Shown here: positions 12,940-24,111 of the stretch, piece by piece | How the letters are laid out: every line of letters starts with the position of its first letter | Numbering within the stretch: the stretch's first letter is position 1 | From: Haplosporangium gracile | Taxonomy: Eukaryota > Mortierellomycota > Mortierellomycetes > Mortierellales > Mortierellaceae | Reading direction: 5' to 3' | Assembly: GCA_015499985.1 (NCBI GenBank) | Contig: JAAAUF010000038.1 | Span: 31,098-88,700 of the forward strand | Length of the DNA: 57,603 nt | Notes under the pieces: model-generated | Told to the model about the DNA's origin: nothing | The model's database searches: none | Seen by the model: the letters and a program-made list of their open reading frames with translations, nothing else | Made by a program: the position numbers and the translations under genes

Positions 12940-13320
12940 TATCCCCTTTATTCCCTTTTTACTTCCTCTCCCTTTTAAGGTTTTTCTCTTCTGTCTATTC
13001 TTTTACTCCTTGAATAAGGATCACGTCGCCTTCTCGATCCCTAGTTTTCTTTCACTCTCTGTCTGTCTTCTCTTCTACCCTTTCTCACCTCCTCTTACAC
13101 ATTTTTTCTCCTCAAACCTCTTCTTCTTCTTCTTTGGCCCTTCGTGGTTTTCTTTTGATTTGTTCTTCCTTTCTTTCCCTCTCATTCACGCCTTCTTTCA
13201 TTCTTCCCTCCCCCTCCTCCTTCCCCCTCCTCCTTCCTCCTTCTACCACCTCATCTGTCATACATTTTTCGTATTCGCCTTCCTTGTCCTTGAACACCGT
13301 TCATATACCCATTCACTACA
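12940..13320. promoter_or_regulatory. pyrimidine-rich tract upstream of the broken secreted-protein gene
   Basis: Nearly 400 bp of the plus strand is dominated by C and T, with runs such as CTCCTTCCCCCTCCTCC near 13215. It ends about 50 bp before the ATG at 13363. Similar but shorter CT tracts precede several other genes here, so I read it as promoter/5'-leader sequence of the former gene. No specific factor site is recognised. Confidence 0.4.
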
Positions 13321-13362
13321 ACACCACTACTAGATACATTACTACACTACCACACAAAAACA

Positions 13363-14285
13363 ATGAAAGTTGGATTGATCACACCGGTCAGCCTATCAAC
13401 CATCCTCACCTACGCCGCCGCCGCTGGCGTCAGGACAGGACCAGCTCGCGCAGCACCCACCCCCTTGACTGCCGAAGAAGCCTAAGTATTGCCCATGAAG
13501 GTCGCAGAGCTCTTTCTCAACCTCCCCGAGCTCCGCCTTCAGGCCGCCGCTGACGACGGGGTCGCCAAGGCCGAGGCTGTCCTTGCCGAGCACCTTAGTA
13601 ACCCGGACGGTGCCGATGAGGACAATGAAGCCGTAGAAGAAGACACGAGAGAGAAGACGGAATATTCAGCCGAGGACGTGCAACAGTTCCGGGACAGCTG
13701 CTGCTTCTGCGGCTGCGAACCAGATGCCCTTGTTGACGATGCAGGACGGGATTGAGTGCAGTAAATGCCTGTATTGCGGATAAATGGCGAGTTGCCGGAT
13801 ACTGAGTCCGATACCGAGTCAGATGACACCGAGATCGATGTCAATAATAAGGACGGTACTGCTACAAAGCCCAAGATTGGAGGCGATGATACTGAGGACA
13901 TCAGGGATAGAGAAGAGGATAATACTGAGGGTGGTGCTGATGATGAGGATAGCGAGGCCGAGGAGGAGGATGGGTTGATCAACGCCTCTGGAAGCGCATC
14001 GTTTCTCCACTTGATGTTGCCAAGGCTCCTGCTGCCTCAGAGGCGCCTGTGGACACAGAGACCGACGACGAAGTTTCCGACGATGCCGATGCCCCTCCTG
14101 CCAACGCGGCCGGCTTTGCCACTCCTGCGGCTGTCCCAGAGGACAAGAAGGTCATGTCCGAGGGTCAACTCCTGTCCAAGATCGAGCCCTGTGTCCAGTC
14201 GTGTATGTTGAACCGCGCCAGAGAGGTCACCCCCGAGGACATGAACGACAGGAGGGCCAACATTGAGGCTGTTCTCAGAAAGTAG
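13363..14285 (+). pseudogene. disrupted gene for a putative secreted acidic protein
   Basis: An ATG after a typical A-rich leader opens a signal-peptide-like segment (MKVGLITPVSLSTILTYAAA, then an Ala/Pro-rich stretch). The frame hits TAA at 13483-13485 after 40 codons, then stays open in the same frame (VLPMKVAELFLNLPELRLQA and an acidic stretch) to TGA at 13753. A +1 frame holds a Cys-rich piece (GIECSKCLYCG, then stop). The first frame resumes with an Asp/Glu-rich segment from about 13777, and a third frame continues from about 13990 to the TAG at 14283-14285 (CVQSCMLNRAREVTPEDM). No GT-AG introns bridge these changes convincingly. I read it as one decayed gene with a nonsense codon and at least two frameshifts. 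Function and family are unknown. Unrecognised small introns are the alternative. Confidence 0.5.
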
Positions 14286-14528
14286 GCACTCTAAGGAAAC
14301 ATACAACAATCAACACCAACAACACTAACACCAACATAAAATAAAAACCAAAAAATGACACATTCTTTATCTTCGCCCACTATTCCCATTGCCTCCTTTT
14401 AAAATCCCATCTCCAAATCCAGTCATTAAACCAGTAACAAAGAAAAATGAACGCGAAAAAAAAGCTGGAAAAGAGAGCATTTTATTTGGAGTCGAGGAGA
14501 CGAGGGTCGTGTGGAAGGGATGAAGTGT

Positions 14529-17500
14529 TCAAGCATAGAGCTTGCGGCGGTTACGCTTGATGACAGCGTTTAGCTGGTTCTCAAGCATCTGAGTCTCCAT
14601 CTTGGCATTGATCACCTGCAGTTCTAGGTCCTCAACACTCCGTGCCGTCGCTGTTGCAGCTGCCGCGGCATTGTTGCTCATATGGGGAGTCGATTGAGCA
14701 GTGTTGACCTCGCTGGTGCTGTTGCTATTGCCATTGCTGGTACTGCTGTTGTTGTTGTTATTGTTGGGAGCATTAGAGTTGGCGCCATGTTCAAAGCCGC
14801 CATTGTTAAATGCCTGCTGTTGCTGCTGGAGTTGCTGATATTGCTGCTGTGGACCTCCGTTCATCGAAAGGCTGGCATTAGACTGTGCAGACTCACGACG
14901 GGATCCAAGACCTGGCGCTCCCTGGCCATTGTTACTGTTAGTAGGAGAGTTCAGTCCTTGCTGGAGGTGGAGCAAATGCTGCTGCTGGAGGTATGACGGG
15001 TGGTGTGCATTTCCGTTGGGCATCGACCAATTGTTGGCTAAGGTTCCAGACGAAGAGCCACCGGACGAGGATGGACCGAAAAAGTCAAGAGCACTCATCA
15101 TGCTGGTGATATCCATAGGTTTGTTCATGTTGTTGTTCAAACCCAAGCCGCTCATGCCAGGTCCGAACGACGCGGGACCATTGATGTCATTGTCACTTCC
15201 TCCCATAGAGTAAGCTCCAGGTCTGTTGTTGGAGTTGTTTCCTGCACCCTGGGCACCACTGCTGTTGCCGCTGTTAGGAGGCATGCCTAGGCCAGGAGGA
15301 GGACCAGAAATCGACGCACCTGAACCAGATGACGGCGCCATCGACATTGACATCATAGGAACGTTCAGACCGGTGCCTCCAAACGCACCGTTAATCGACA
15401 GTCCCTCATACTGGCTCGAAGAACGGTCAGAATAGTCACCACCAGCGTTGCTGTTATACACGTTGGCAGGAGAGTTCATCCTCATACCGCCATTCAGGCT
15501 GTTGAGGATGCTACTATGCTCTTCAGAGAGAACAGACGATGGTCTGGTTTGCTGAGGCTGATCCTTCATACTAAGTCTCTCAGGTCGGATACCAGAGTTG
15601 AGACCCATCAAAAGGTCAGATTTGACCTTGGCAGAGCGCGCCGCAGCCGCCGCTGGGTTGATCGTGCTCATCATGGGCGACTCGCCAGCCCCAAACGCCA
15701 CGGGGTAAGCCTCCATGTTGGCAGGCTTGAGAGGAGAGTAATGCTAAATGGTATGTGAACACAAAATGTTTAGTAATCGTGATCACAACGAAGCGCGCGA
15801 ACTGGAACGACAACTAGATCCATAAATCAAATTTCCATTCGCTCAAACTTACGTCCATGCGCTTCGATCCGAGGCCGAATTGCTGAAGCAAAGGAGAGTT
15901 GGTGTTATCGCCGTGGCGCATTCCTACATCTAGAATGAGAAAAGATAAATGTCAATAAGAGATCAACATACGGAAAACTCCTCGAGGAGGCTGCGGAAAA
16001 TCAAAAAATAGGCCAATGAATTTACCAGAGAAGGCCTCGCGACCCATTTGTCCATAGGCGCCAGAGTAAGCACCACCCATGGGTGGTTGCTGGAGGGTTT
16101 CGACCAAGGAGGGTCTAGCCGCCGCAGAAGAGGCTATGCGAACGGACATGATGGCAGGATCTTGGAAAGGAATTGAGTTTGAGGCACCTAAACATAGGCA
16201 AACAGCAATTGGAAGAGTTAGCGAGCATTTCATTAACAATTAGCTCACCATCATTTCAGACATTGTCATAAAGGGATAAAGTAAAGGCATACCTTGTTGG
16301 ATGCCGTTGGGGGCTGATTGATTGGAGGGCGAGGCAGCGGCGGCCTTCAAGAAAGCACCAAAAAAGTCTTGGACATTTTCTTGGTTGTTGTGGGGCATGC
16401 CAGTGTTGATGAGGCCAGGCTGTCCCTCGCCCTTCCAGCTGTTCAATCGATATGTTTGCTGCTGCGGACGCTGCTGTTGCTGCTGGTGCAACAACTGCTG
16501 TGCCTGCTGCTGCTGTGAATCCGTCCAGCCACCGTATCCGTTGCGAGCCAAGCTCTCCAGACCGGGAGGTGGCGACTTCATCATCGTGGGGGTCATCGGG
16601 TTTCTTACGAGACCAGGTGGACCGCCCTTCTGTGGAGGCTGTTGCTGCTGCTGAGGTTGCTGCTGTTGCTGTTGCTGAGGGGACTGCTGCTGCTGTATGG
16701 AAAGTTGCTGGTGGTACTCGGCCATACGAGAGCTAGGTGTTGTCAGCATTGGATCCATGTTCAGCTGGTTCATGCTTCTCTGGAATGCCTGACCCTCTTG
16801 CTTATCTGCACCATTCCACATGCCGGAAGGTTCCTGGCGATGGAGCAAGGGCGATGACTGATACATCGACTGCTGCTGCTGGCCTAAACCACCGTCAGGT
16901 CGACTAAAACTGACATTAACGTTGGGGAAAAGAGCCCGGAAGCCTTCTTCCATGGACTGCATGTTGGGTGGAGGGTCTGAGTATCCCTCGCGACCCATTG
17001 AGTCACCATACTGACCGTCCGTAGCAAATCCAAAACGGGAGGTTTGTCTTGGCTTGCCGGGAATTGGAGGGCCGACAGGGCGACTGCGTCCAGTTGCGGG
17101 ATCATAGTCTGAATCGCCCAGGAAGTTGCGAGCAGGTGGGATCATCGATCGCCGCATGAGGGGCTCATCCTCCATAGAGAAGGGGTTGAAAGAACCAGTA
17201 TAATGCGTGGGCGTGAGAGGAACGTTCGGGTAGCCAGCAAAGGTATCTAGTCCAAAGGGGCCTGGCGCATCCGTTCCAAAGGGGGGAGCCCCAGTAGGTT
17301 TGCCAAAGGAATGAGGAAATGTGGCCAACGAAGCATCGGGGTTGAACGAGAATGAACCGAGAGAAAGCTTGGGTTGGTTCTGGGTGAGGCGGGCTTCCTT
17401 TTCCAGGCGTTCCTTCTCTTCCTGCTCCTTCCTTGCTTGTTCCTCGCGGGCCTCTTTCTCCAAACGCTCCTTTTCGATGCGCTCCAGCTCCTCGAGCCTC

Positions 17501-19914
17501 TCCTTCTCCAGTCTTTCCTTCTCCTCGCGTTCCTTCTGCAGACGTTCGCGCTCCTCCCGTTCTTTCCGCTCCTTCTGCTCCTTGAGTTCCTGCTCCTTCC
17601 GCGCTTTCTCCTGGGCCTCCTTCTCCTTTTGCAACTGTTCTAGTCGGAGCTGCTCCTTCTTCTGCTGCTCCTTCTCCTTTTGTCTCTGCATCTTTAGCTC
17701 CATCTCCTGCTGCTGTTTCTGCTTCTGACGCTCCAGCTCTTCTTGCTCCAGCTCAAGTTGCCTCTGTTTTTTGAGTTTCTGGTTGAGTAGCTCGGCCTGC
17801 AACTCGTTCTCTTGCTGTTGTTTCTGCAAGAGGAGTTGTTGCTTCCGTTGCTGTTCTTGCTGCTGTCGTTGTTCCAGGAGCATCTGCTGCTTAGCGGCAG
17901 CCTCAATTGCCAGAGCTTCAGCTGGTGTTGGAGAATCTAATTGAATGTGAATGAAAATCAAGCGAATTAATGTCCGAAAAATACAATCCAAGTTCCGTGA
18001 CCCTCAAAACGCGCGAAAAAAAACATGTAACGACATTTACCATCGACTACAGTGCCATCCTTGGTGTAATTAAGTTCTTTCCGCTTGCCATTGTTGACGA
18101 CAATACCAGTAATAATCGACGTAGTAGAACCCTTGGACCGCAGGGGCGGTGGTCCTTCGAGTTTCCGCGACAGTGGCGTCGAGCTGTGTAACGTAGGAGT
18201 TGAAGGATTGCTGCCAATCTTTGCCCAGGACGCTGTTGCAGGAAGAGCTGAACCTTCCTCTTCCCTGTCGTCGCCATTCCCTCTGTCACCCCCAGGAGCA
18301 GGCCAGTCCGACAACGAGGAGGCCGCAGAGTGATAGGATGCCACCGCTGCAGCTTTGGACCGTGGAGTTAATGAGGCACCGGAGCCCTGGGACGGGAGAG
18401 GAGGGCGTCCCAACACCGGAGGCTTATTGCTGTACCCATCGTATGGTGCGGGTTCTGGGCTTTGGTGTTTCCTGTACATTTTTCGAAAAAAAAAGAACGC
18501 TGGTTAGTCTGATTGTGTCCCGTTAGGTCCCGTGGATCAATTTATCTGATCAAATGCATCGTCCAAATAATCCTTACCCGACTGCGAGATCCTCCTTAGT
18601 ATAGCTATCGGCATCTTCTCCAGGCTCATGGAGATACATACATCCTGGATTTTGGCAGTTCATACCTCGGAGGTAATACGTGCAGTACTTCGTCGTGCCA
18701 TAAGACGCTCTAAAATGTACGAGGAGGTGAGCGTTAGTAATAAGGAACTATGTGGACTTTGTGTGGGCTCATAAACCTACATTGCCACAACGTCAAGCCT
18801 TATATGTTGACGTGTCCATCCGATCCAGTAGGCTGTGCTTGTGGAGAACCCGACACGTCTAAATATCCAGCACACTGTGATTGACAAGCGGAAAACAGGT
18901 TTCCATGTTGCGTACCTGAGAATTTTTCCGTCCCATATGCTACCGTCGATGGCGGCAATGGCCTTGGCCGCGTCCTCCTTCCGCACATATGTGATGTACA
19001 CACCAACACTGGCTTGTCCTGGCGACGATCCTGCCACTGGCATCGGGGCATTTCTCCTGTTGATTACGACCTTTGCAATCTTGCCATACTGGCCAAAGTA
19101 TTCGTGTTGTCTCAGGGTGTGCTATTAGGGGGTCAGTTTAAAAAAGGGAGCACAAAGGGACTTCAGCATGAGTCGCTGGTCTGTTGCAAGTGTCTTCGTG
19201 GGCACAGGTTGCACAGAATTCAAGTAAAAGGTATTCCTGTGGTTTACCTCGTCGTTTGCTAGCTTGGTTGGTAGACCAATGACATAGACCAGACTCTTTT
19301 GGACGACCCTCATATTAGAAAGGTGCTTCCTGTTCATAGCCTCGATCTCCTTCTTTTCACGCTCCTTTGCCTTTTTCTCATTCTTGATCATGGCCAGTCT
19401 ACATGGCAGGTTAAACAATGAAACGGATTCCGATTGTGGTTAATGTGGGAGCGAGAAGTAACAAGCAAGCAGGAAAAAAAAGGGGTGGACTTTTGAGGAG
19501 TCGAATAAGCATATGCAGTGCGGTTACAACTGATGAACAGACAATGAGAGAAAGCGACGACACTTACTCGTCTGCGGAGATGGGCGTGAACTCGACCGTC
19601 TCTTCCGAATACACTCGTCTGCAAGCGGGACAGCGGCCATTAAGATCTTCCTTAATGTGGTGCCAACAGAAGCGACAGATCTACAATGAAATGGCCAACC
19701 ATGAAAAAAGTCCACTATAGTTAGCGGTTCACCTTCTTTTCCTGTTACTCATGATCCGTGGTTCCTGTTTTATCCAAGAGGTGCCTTTCTCACTCGGAAG
19801 GCTGTATTCTTTACTTACCTGGTAACCGCAAGGGCAAGGACGGAAGTTTCTATCCGAGATGTCAAGCTCCTCCATGCAGAGGGGGCAGTCGAAATCTTCT
19901 TCATCGGACATCAT
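14529..19914 (-). CDS. NOT4: CCR4-NOT E3 ubiquitin ligase NOT4 (CNOT4)
   Basis: Ten exons, in coding order: 19914-19819, 19680-19568, 19398-19248, 19121-18916, 18709-18578, 18471-18041, 17936-16293, 16187-16026, 15929-15853, 15743-14529. They give about 1408 residues with consistent phases. A C4C4 RING uses Cys 10, 13, 27, 29, 34, 37, 49 and 52, all present. An RRM spans about 108-190 (SLVYVIGLPTKLANDE...), and a CCCH finger follows with C198-x8-C207-x4-C212-x3-H216. This order is diagnostic of NOT4, which ubiquitinates stalled-ribosome and other targets within the CCR4-NOT complex. The C-terminal half is unusual: a Q/E/K/R coiled coil (about 385-600) followed by poly-Gln and Asn/Gly-rich sequence. 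The protein is more than twice the length of yeast Not4 (587). Two tandem ATGs open the frame, at 19914 and 19911. Confidence 0.92.
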
Positions 19915-20589
19915 AGCGGTGGAAAAATAATAAGCGTTTGGTTGAAGTAGTAAAGTATTGTCGTTTGGTATCGTCTTAGAAGTAAACGATTGAAAGGGTT
20001 ACTGAAAAACGGGCGTGAACAAATAAGACAGTGGGTTAAGTTGGAATTGTCTGCTTTCAGCGAGAGTGTGAGCCAGCAGAAGTGAAAAGAGTAAGTGAAA
20101 AGAAAGTGGGGTGCAAAAGTGGAAATAAAAGAAATGCAGCGAGATCTTTCTTTTTCAGTTGGTGTGATGACAAAAATCAAAAACTGTCGAGAGAGAGAGA
20201 GAGTGGAATGAGTAGTGCAAAAGTGGAGTTTGTAGAAAAAGTTCGTTCTCTTGTAGTGATTCTAGTACTAGTAGTACTAATGCAGGCTGGTGTAATAGGT
20301 TTTGTAGCAAAGAGCGAGTAAAAGAAGAAAATGGGGTTTCGCTTCCTGCTATGCGTGAAAGAGAGATGATGAAAAGTAAAGAAAGAATTGGAAGGAAGGG
20401 AACCAAAAAAGGAGAGGGGAACGGCGATGGGTGGTCTCAACCTTGAACTGGAGTTTCCGTGTCCACTGAAAGGTTCAATAGAAAAATTGTTGACGTCACT
20501 TTTTTTTTCTTTCTTTGGAGATATACCGCTTTTCTCGCCACCAAACACTTCGCCTCCCTTCACCACCAACCTACAAACTCATCGCCGAC
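19915..20589. promoter_or_regulatory. divergent promoter between NOT4 and WDR70
   Basis: This 675-bp region separates the two start codons. It contains a (GA)n run at about 20189-20203, A/G-rich sequence on the NOT4 side, and a CT-rich leader just before the WDR70 ATG. No reading frame here looks like a gene. Confidence 0.5.
20189..20203. repeat. (GA)n microsatellite
   Basis: A short perfect GA repeat in the NOT4/WDR70 intergenic promoter. Confidence 0.85.
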
Positions 20590-23058
20590 ATGGATGTAAG
20601 CAAGTGCACATACATCAAGTAACAGTCTGGAAAACTGAATGAATGGCAAGCATGAAACTAACGCCGTTCTTGTTTTAATACTTATCCAATTGTTGGTAGG
20701 ACAGCGACTTCGCAAAGTACTTTCCCTCTTCGTTCGGCAAGTCGTCGTCGTCGTCGAAGCCAAAAGCAAAAGCAGAGCCGCGAAAGACCCAGGCTGATGA
20801 TGACATGGACTCTCTTCGCGCATTTATGCCCACATCCTTTGGCAAGCGGAAGTTAGAAAAGAACAGCAACACCGGCACTACTTCTGCTTCACAAGAACCA
20901 TCAAAGAAGCCCACAGATCAAGATCAAGAGGTCAGCAGCAAAGTGAGCATTGCTACCAGATCGGATGATAGAATAGCATTTGAACAACTTGATCGCTAAC
21001 AAGATTCAATTGACTAAATAGGGTCCTGCCAAACCCCAATCCAAGGATAATGCGGCCACAAAGGATCATGACAGTGAAGATAATGGCGATGAGGATGAAG
21101 ATGACGAAGACAGTGCTGATATTCCTTCGTCCACTGTGCTCCCAATTTCACACGAGATTACCTTGAATGAGCACAGCAAGGTAACCTTACAGATAACAGT
21201 TATAACTTGTTTGCGCAGCATTAAGTCCACGTGAACGTGTAAATTCATCTTTAACTCTTTCGCCATGCAATATTAGACGATCTCTACTATGGCTCTCGAT
21301 CCTGCAGGAGCAAGACTCGTCACAGGAGGATATGACTTTAATGTCTGCTTTTGGGACTTTGCAGGGATGGATACGCGCTTCAGACCCTTCCGGTCCATGG
21401 AACCATGCGGAGCGCATCAGATTCACGAACTCAAGTACTCATTGACAGGAGACAAAATTCTCATCATTTCGGGAGAGGCCAAGGCCAGGATATATGATCG
21501 AAACGGGATGGAAGTAGCAGATTATCAAAAGGGTGACCCTTACATTCGGGACTTGCGACTGACCTCAGGGCATGTTGCGGCTCTGACCAGTGGCGCGTGG
21601 CACCCATACACCAAGGATCGATTCATCACATCCTCGACCGACGGTTCCATCAGGCTATGGGATGTTGAAAATACTCGCAAGCAAGCTGATGTTATCGCCT
21701 ACAAGACCAAAGAGCGCGGCGGAAGGACCGCAGTCACTGCCGTCGCTTATAGCTCCGACGGAAGGTTGATTGCAGGAGGTATGTCAACAATCGAATCTCG
21801 AAAGACTATCGTCGACGTCCGGCTATTTGGGCGACGTATTAATGTCAATGTGTTTTTTTATCCTATGTGTGTTAGCTGGAGCTGACGGAACTCTCTCACT
21901 CTACCCAAGCAATGGGCCCTTTTTGCGGGCGACCCACGTAAGTGGCACTTGTGAGAAAACTTTGAAAGAAAGGCCAACAAAATGCCCACTCCGTCAACGG
22001 GACCTAGACTTACAATGATTTTTCTTTTGTTACTAGACGATTGAGAATGCGCATGTGAAAGGGACTGAGACATCGTCGATTGTATTCTCCAGAGACAGCC
22101 AGCGTATGGTCACAAGGGGAGGCGATGACACTGTGAAATGTAAGTTTCCGTAACCCCATCAGCTGGTTTACTTGACTCAATTATGTGTCCATTTACTAAC
22201 ACATGACTACATTGCTTTAATTTCATAGTGTGGGACGCTAGGAACTTGAAGCACCCGCTTTCAATCGCTGAAGATGTTGCTTCGTTGAACTCTGAGGCCA
22301 ATGTGATCTTTTCGCCCGACGAGCGCCTCATCCTCACTGGTACTGGTGTCAAGAAGAATGAGGGCTACGGCAAGATCGTGATGATGAACAGTGAGAACTT
22401 GGAAGTTGTACGTACTGTTAGCGTGTCCCAAAGTAGTGTGGTCAGAGTTCTCTGGCACGACAAGCTGAATCAGGTAAGATATCTATTGCCGTGGATACAT
22501 TGGAATTCGAGTCACATCAAGCACTTCAGATATATTAAACACTAATGGATCACTTATTTTTGATATTAGATTATTGCGGGTAACGCTGATGGAACAGCTC
22601 GCGTGTTCTACGACCCTGAGGTATCGAGTAAGGGCGCCAAACTTTGTGCGACCAAGACACCAAAGAAGCGGGCGGTTGACGACTACGAGATCGACAGGCC
22701 CATTATCACTCCTCACGCGCTTCGCATGTTCAAGGAGGACAACACTATAGTCAGCAATAAGCGAAAATTGGAAAAGATGCGAAAGGACCCCGTGGCCTCC
22801 CATCGCCCAGACATGCCGCTTACTGGCCCAGGAAAGGCAGGCAAGGTTGGAACCAACATGACACACCAGGCTTTGACAGGTTTTACAAGAGACGACACCC
22901 GCGAGGAAGACCCTCGTGCTGCGCTATTGAAGTATGCAGAGGTGACAGAAAAGGACCCTCAATGGATCACCCCTGCGTACAAGAAGAACCAGCCGAAAAC
23001 TGTGTACGACGACAGACCAGATGGCGACGAGCATCGCGAGCTGAAGCGGAAAAAGTGA
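20590..23058 (+). CDS. WDR70: WD40 repeat protein WDR70
   Basis: Eight exons: 20590-20595, 20700-20942, 21022-21180, 21277-21778, 21876-21937, 22037-22139, 22229-22473, 22570-23058, about 602 residues. The first exon carries only two codons (ATG GAT). The N-terminus has two FMPTSFG/YFPSSFG-type motifs and an acidic linker, then the WDR70 signature segment (LPISHEITLNEHSKTIS, near 120-140). A WD40 propeller follows (about 137-470; for example GYDFNVCFWDF, SSTDGSIRLWD, GGDDTVKLWDARNL). The tail has the conserved basic family features, ending in Arg/Lys. WDR70 in animals and its fission-yeast counterpart act with the CRL4 ubiquitin ligase and histone H2B ubiquitination during double-strand-break repair. 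That role is inferred here. Confidence 0.9.
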
Positions 23059-23396
23059 TCCTCTTCTCTGCACCATTAAACTGATCAAAATCATTCTTCC
23101 GCGTTTTCTGTGATAAATGAAATTTTCGAATCCCATGCTTTCCATCCATCCCCGTCCGATTATCGAGCCTCGGGGAATAAGTCGTAGTACTCGATGACTC
23201 TTCGGCGACGGCATATTTATATATTCCCCCTCTTCTTCATTTTCTTCTCCGTACTTACTCTTCTCCCCTAATTCCTCCTTGACACAGATATTTTTTTCGC
23301 CCTCAAGTTTCGTCTCTACACTTGCGATGTTATTGTGCGACCGTACGATTGTTCAACCACCAAAGTCCCAATCACAACACGCGCTCTCGCAATCAA
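23059..23396. promoter_or_regulatory. WDR70 3' region and promoter of the small secreted protein gene
   Basis: A TATA-like block (ATATTTATATATT, 23213-23225) followed by a CT-rich leader precedes the next start codon by about 170 bp. This suggests a TATA-driven, regulated promoter. No other feature is seen. Confidence 0.35.
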
Positions 23397-23915
23397 ATGC
23401 ATCTTCGGCAGTTCCTCCTGATCCTTGTCGCCGCTCCCTTCTTTCTTATTCTTTACTTTGCTCTTCTAGTGGAGTCCGACACCCTCACTTCACTCACCAC
23501 GTCCAATGGTATCCATCCGGTAACAGGACCCAACTACAGAGGATTACCAGGCCGAGAAGGCGGCTGTGTGAACGACAGCAGCGGGAGGGGATGTTGCAGC
23601 AACGGTCAGAACTTTGAAGGTTGTTTTAGTGCCTGTCATGGTGATACCCCATGCGAGAACTGGTGCCGAAGCAACTGCTGGAACTATTGGTCGACTGGCT
23701 CCGGTGGTCCAATGCATGGCAACAGCAACGGGCTGCGTGGCAACGGAGGTGGTGGATATGAGCCAGCGTTTGGAGGAGGAGGAGGCAGGTTTCCCTCTCC
23801 TTCTGGTCGTGACCTGGAATGGCAATATCCCTGTAGCTCGGGGCCTCGGTGGGCTGCTGATTCGACTGTGGTTCTCTTTCTGGCAGTTTTTGTTCTCGTG
23901 CATGGGATTGCTTGA
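23397..23915 (+). CDS. small cysteine-rich secreted protein, probably GPI-anchored
   Basis: A single open frame of 172 residues. A strongly hydrophobic N-terminus (MHLRQFLLILVAAPFFLILY) is a signal peptide or signal anchor. A compact Cys-rich core follows (about residues 45-85, nine Cys, including GGCVNDSSGRGCC and CENWCRSNCWNYW), then a Gly/Asn-rich linker. The C-terminal hydrophobic stretch (STVVLFLAVFVLVHGIA), preceded by small residues, has the look of a GPI-attachment signal. An upstream in-frame ATG at 23322 would put a basic extension ahead of the signal peptide and is less likely. I do not recognise the family. The layout suggests a surface or wall protein. The GPI machinery gene LAS21 in this same window is a generic, not specific, link. 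Confidence 0.55.
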   Translation: MHLRQFLLILVAAPFFLILYFALLVESDTLTSLTTSNGIHPVTGPNYRGLPGREGGCVNDSSGRGCCSNGQNFEGCFSACHGDTPCENWCRSNCWNYWSTGSGGPMHGNSNGLRGNGGGGYEPAFGGGGGRFPSPSGRDLEWQYPCSSGPRWAADSTVVLFLAVFVLVHGIA

Positions 23916-24111
23916 GTTCTCGCGATTGATCCTAGCTAGAAATATTCCACGTGATGTATCTGCAAAACCAGCCACAATAAACAATTTTTTTTTTTTTTTG
24001 TGAGTTGCTGAGTGCACTCTGAGCTTCCAGCGTTTCCTGTTGTGTTGGCCATTCACTACCTTCTTTTCTTTCTTCTCTTCTCCCTCCACTCCCCTCTCAA
24101 CACCCTTCTAA

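Noticed and set aside
14682..18526. Several plus-strand open frames opposite NOT4
   Set aside because: All arise from the repetitive CAG/GAG codons of NOT4 read backward, giving poly-Leu/Cys/Ala peptides with no start context.
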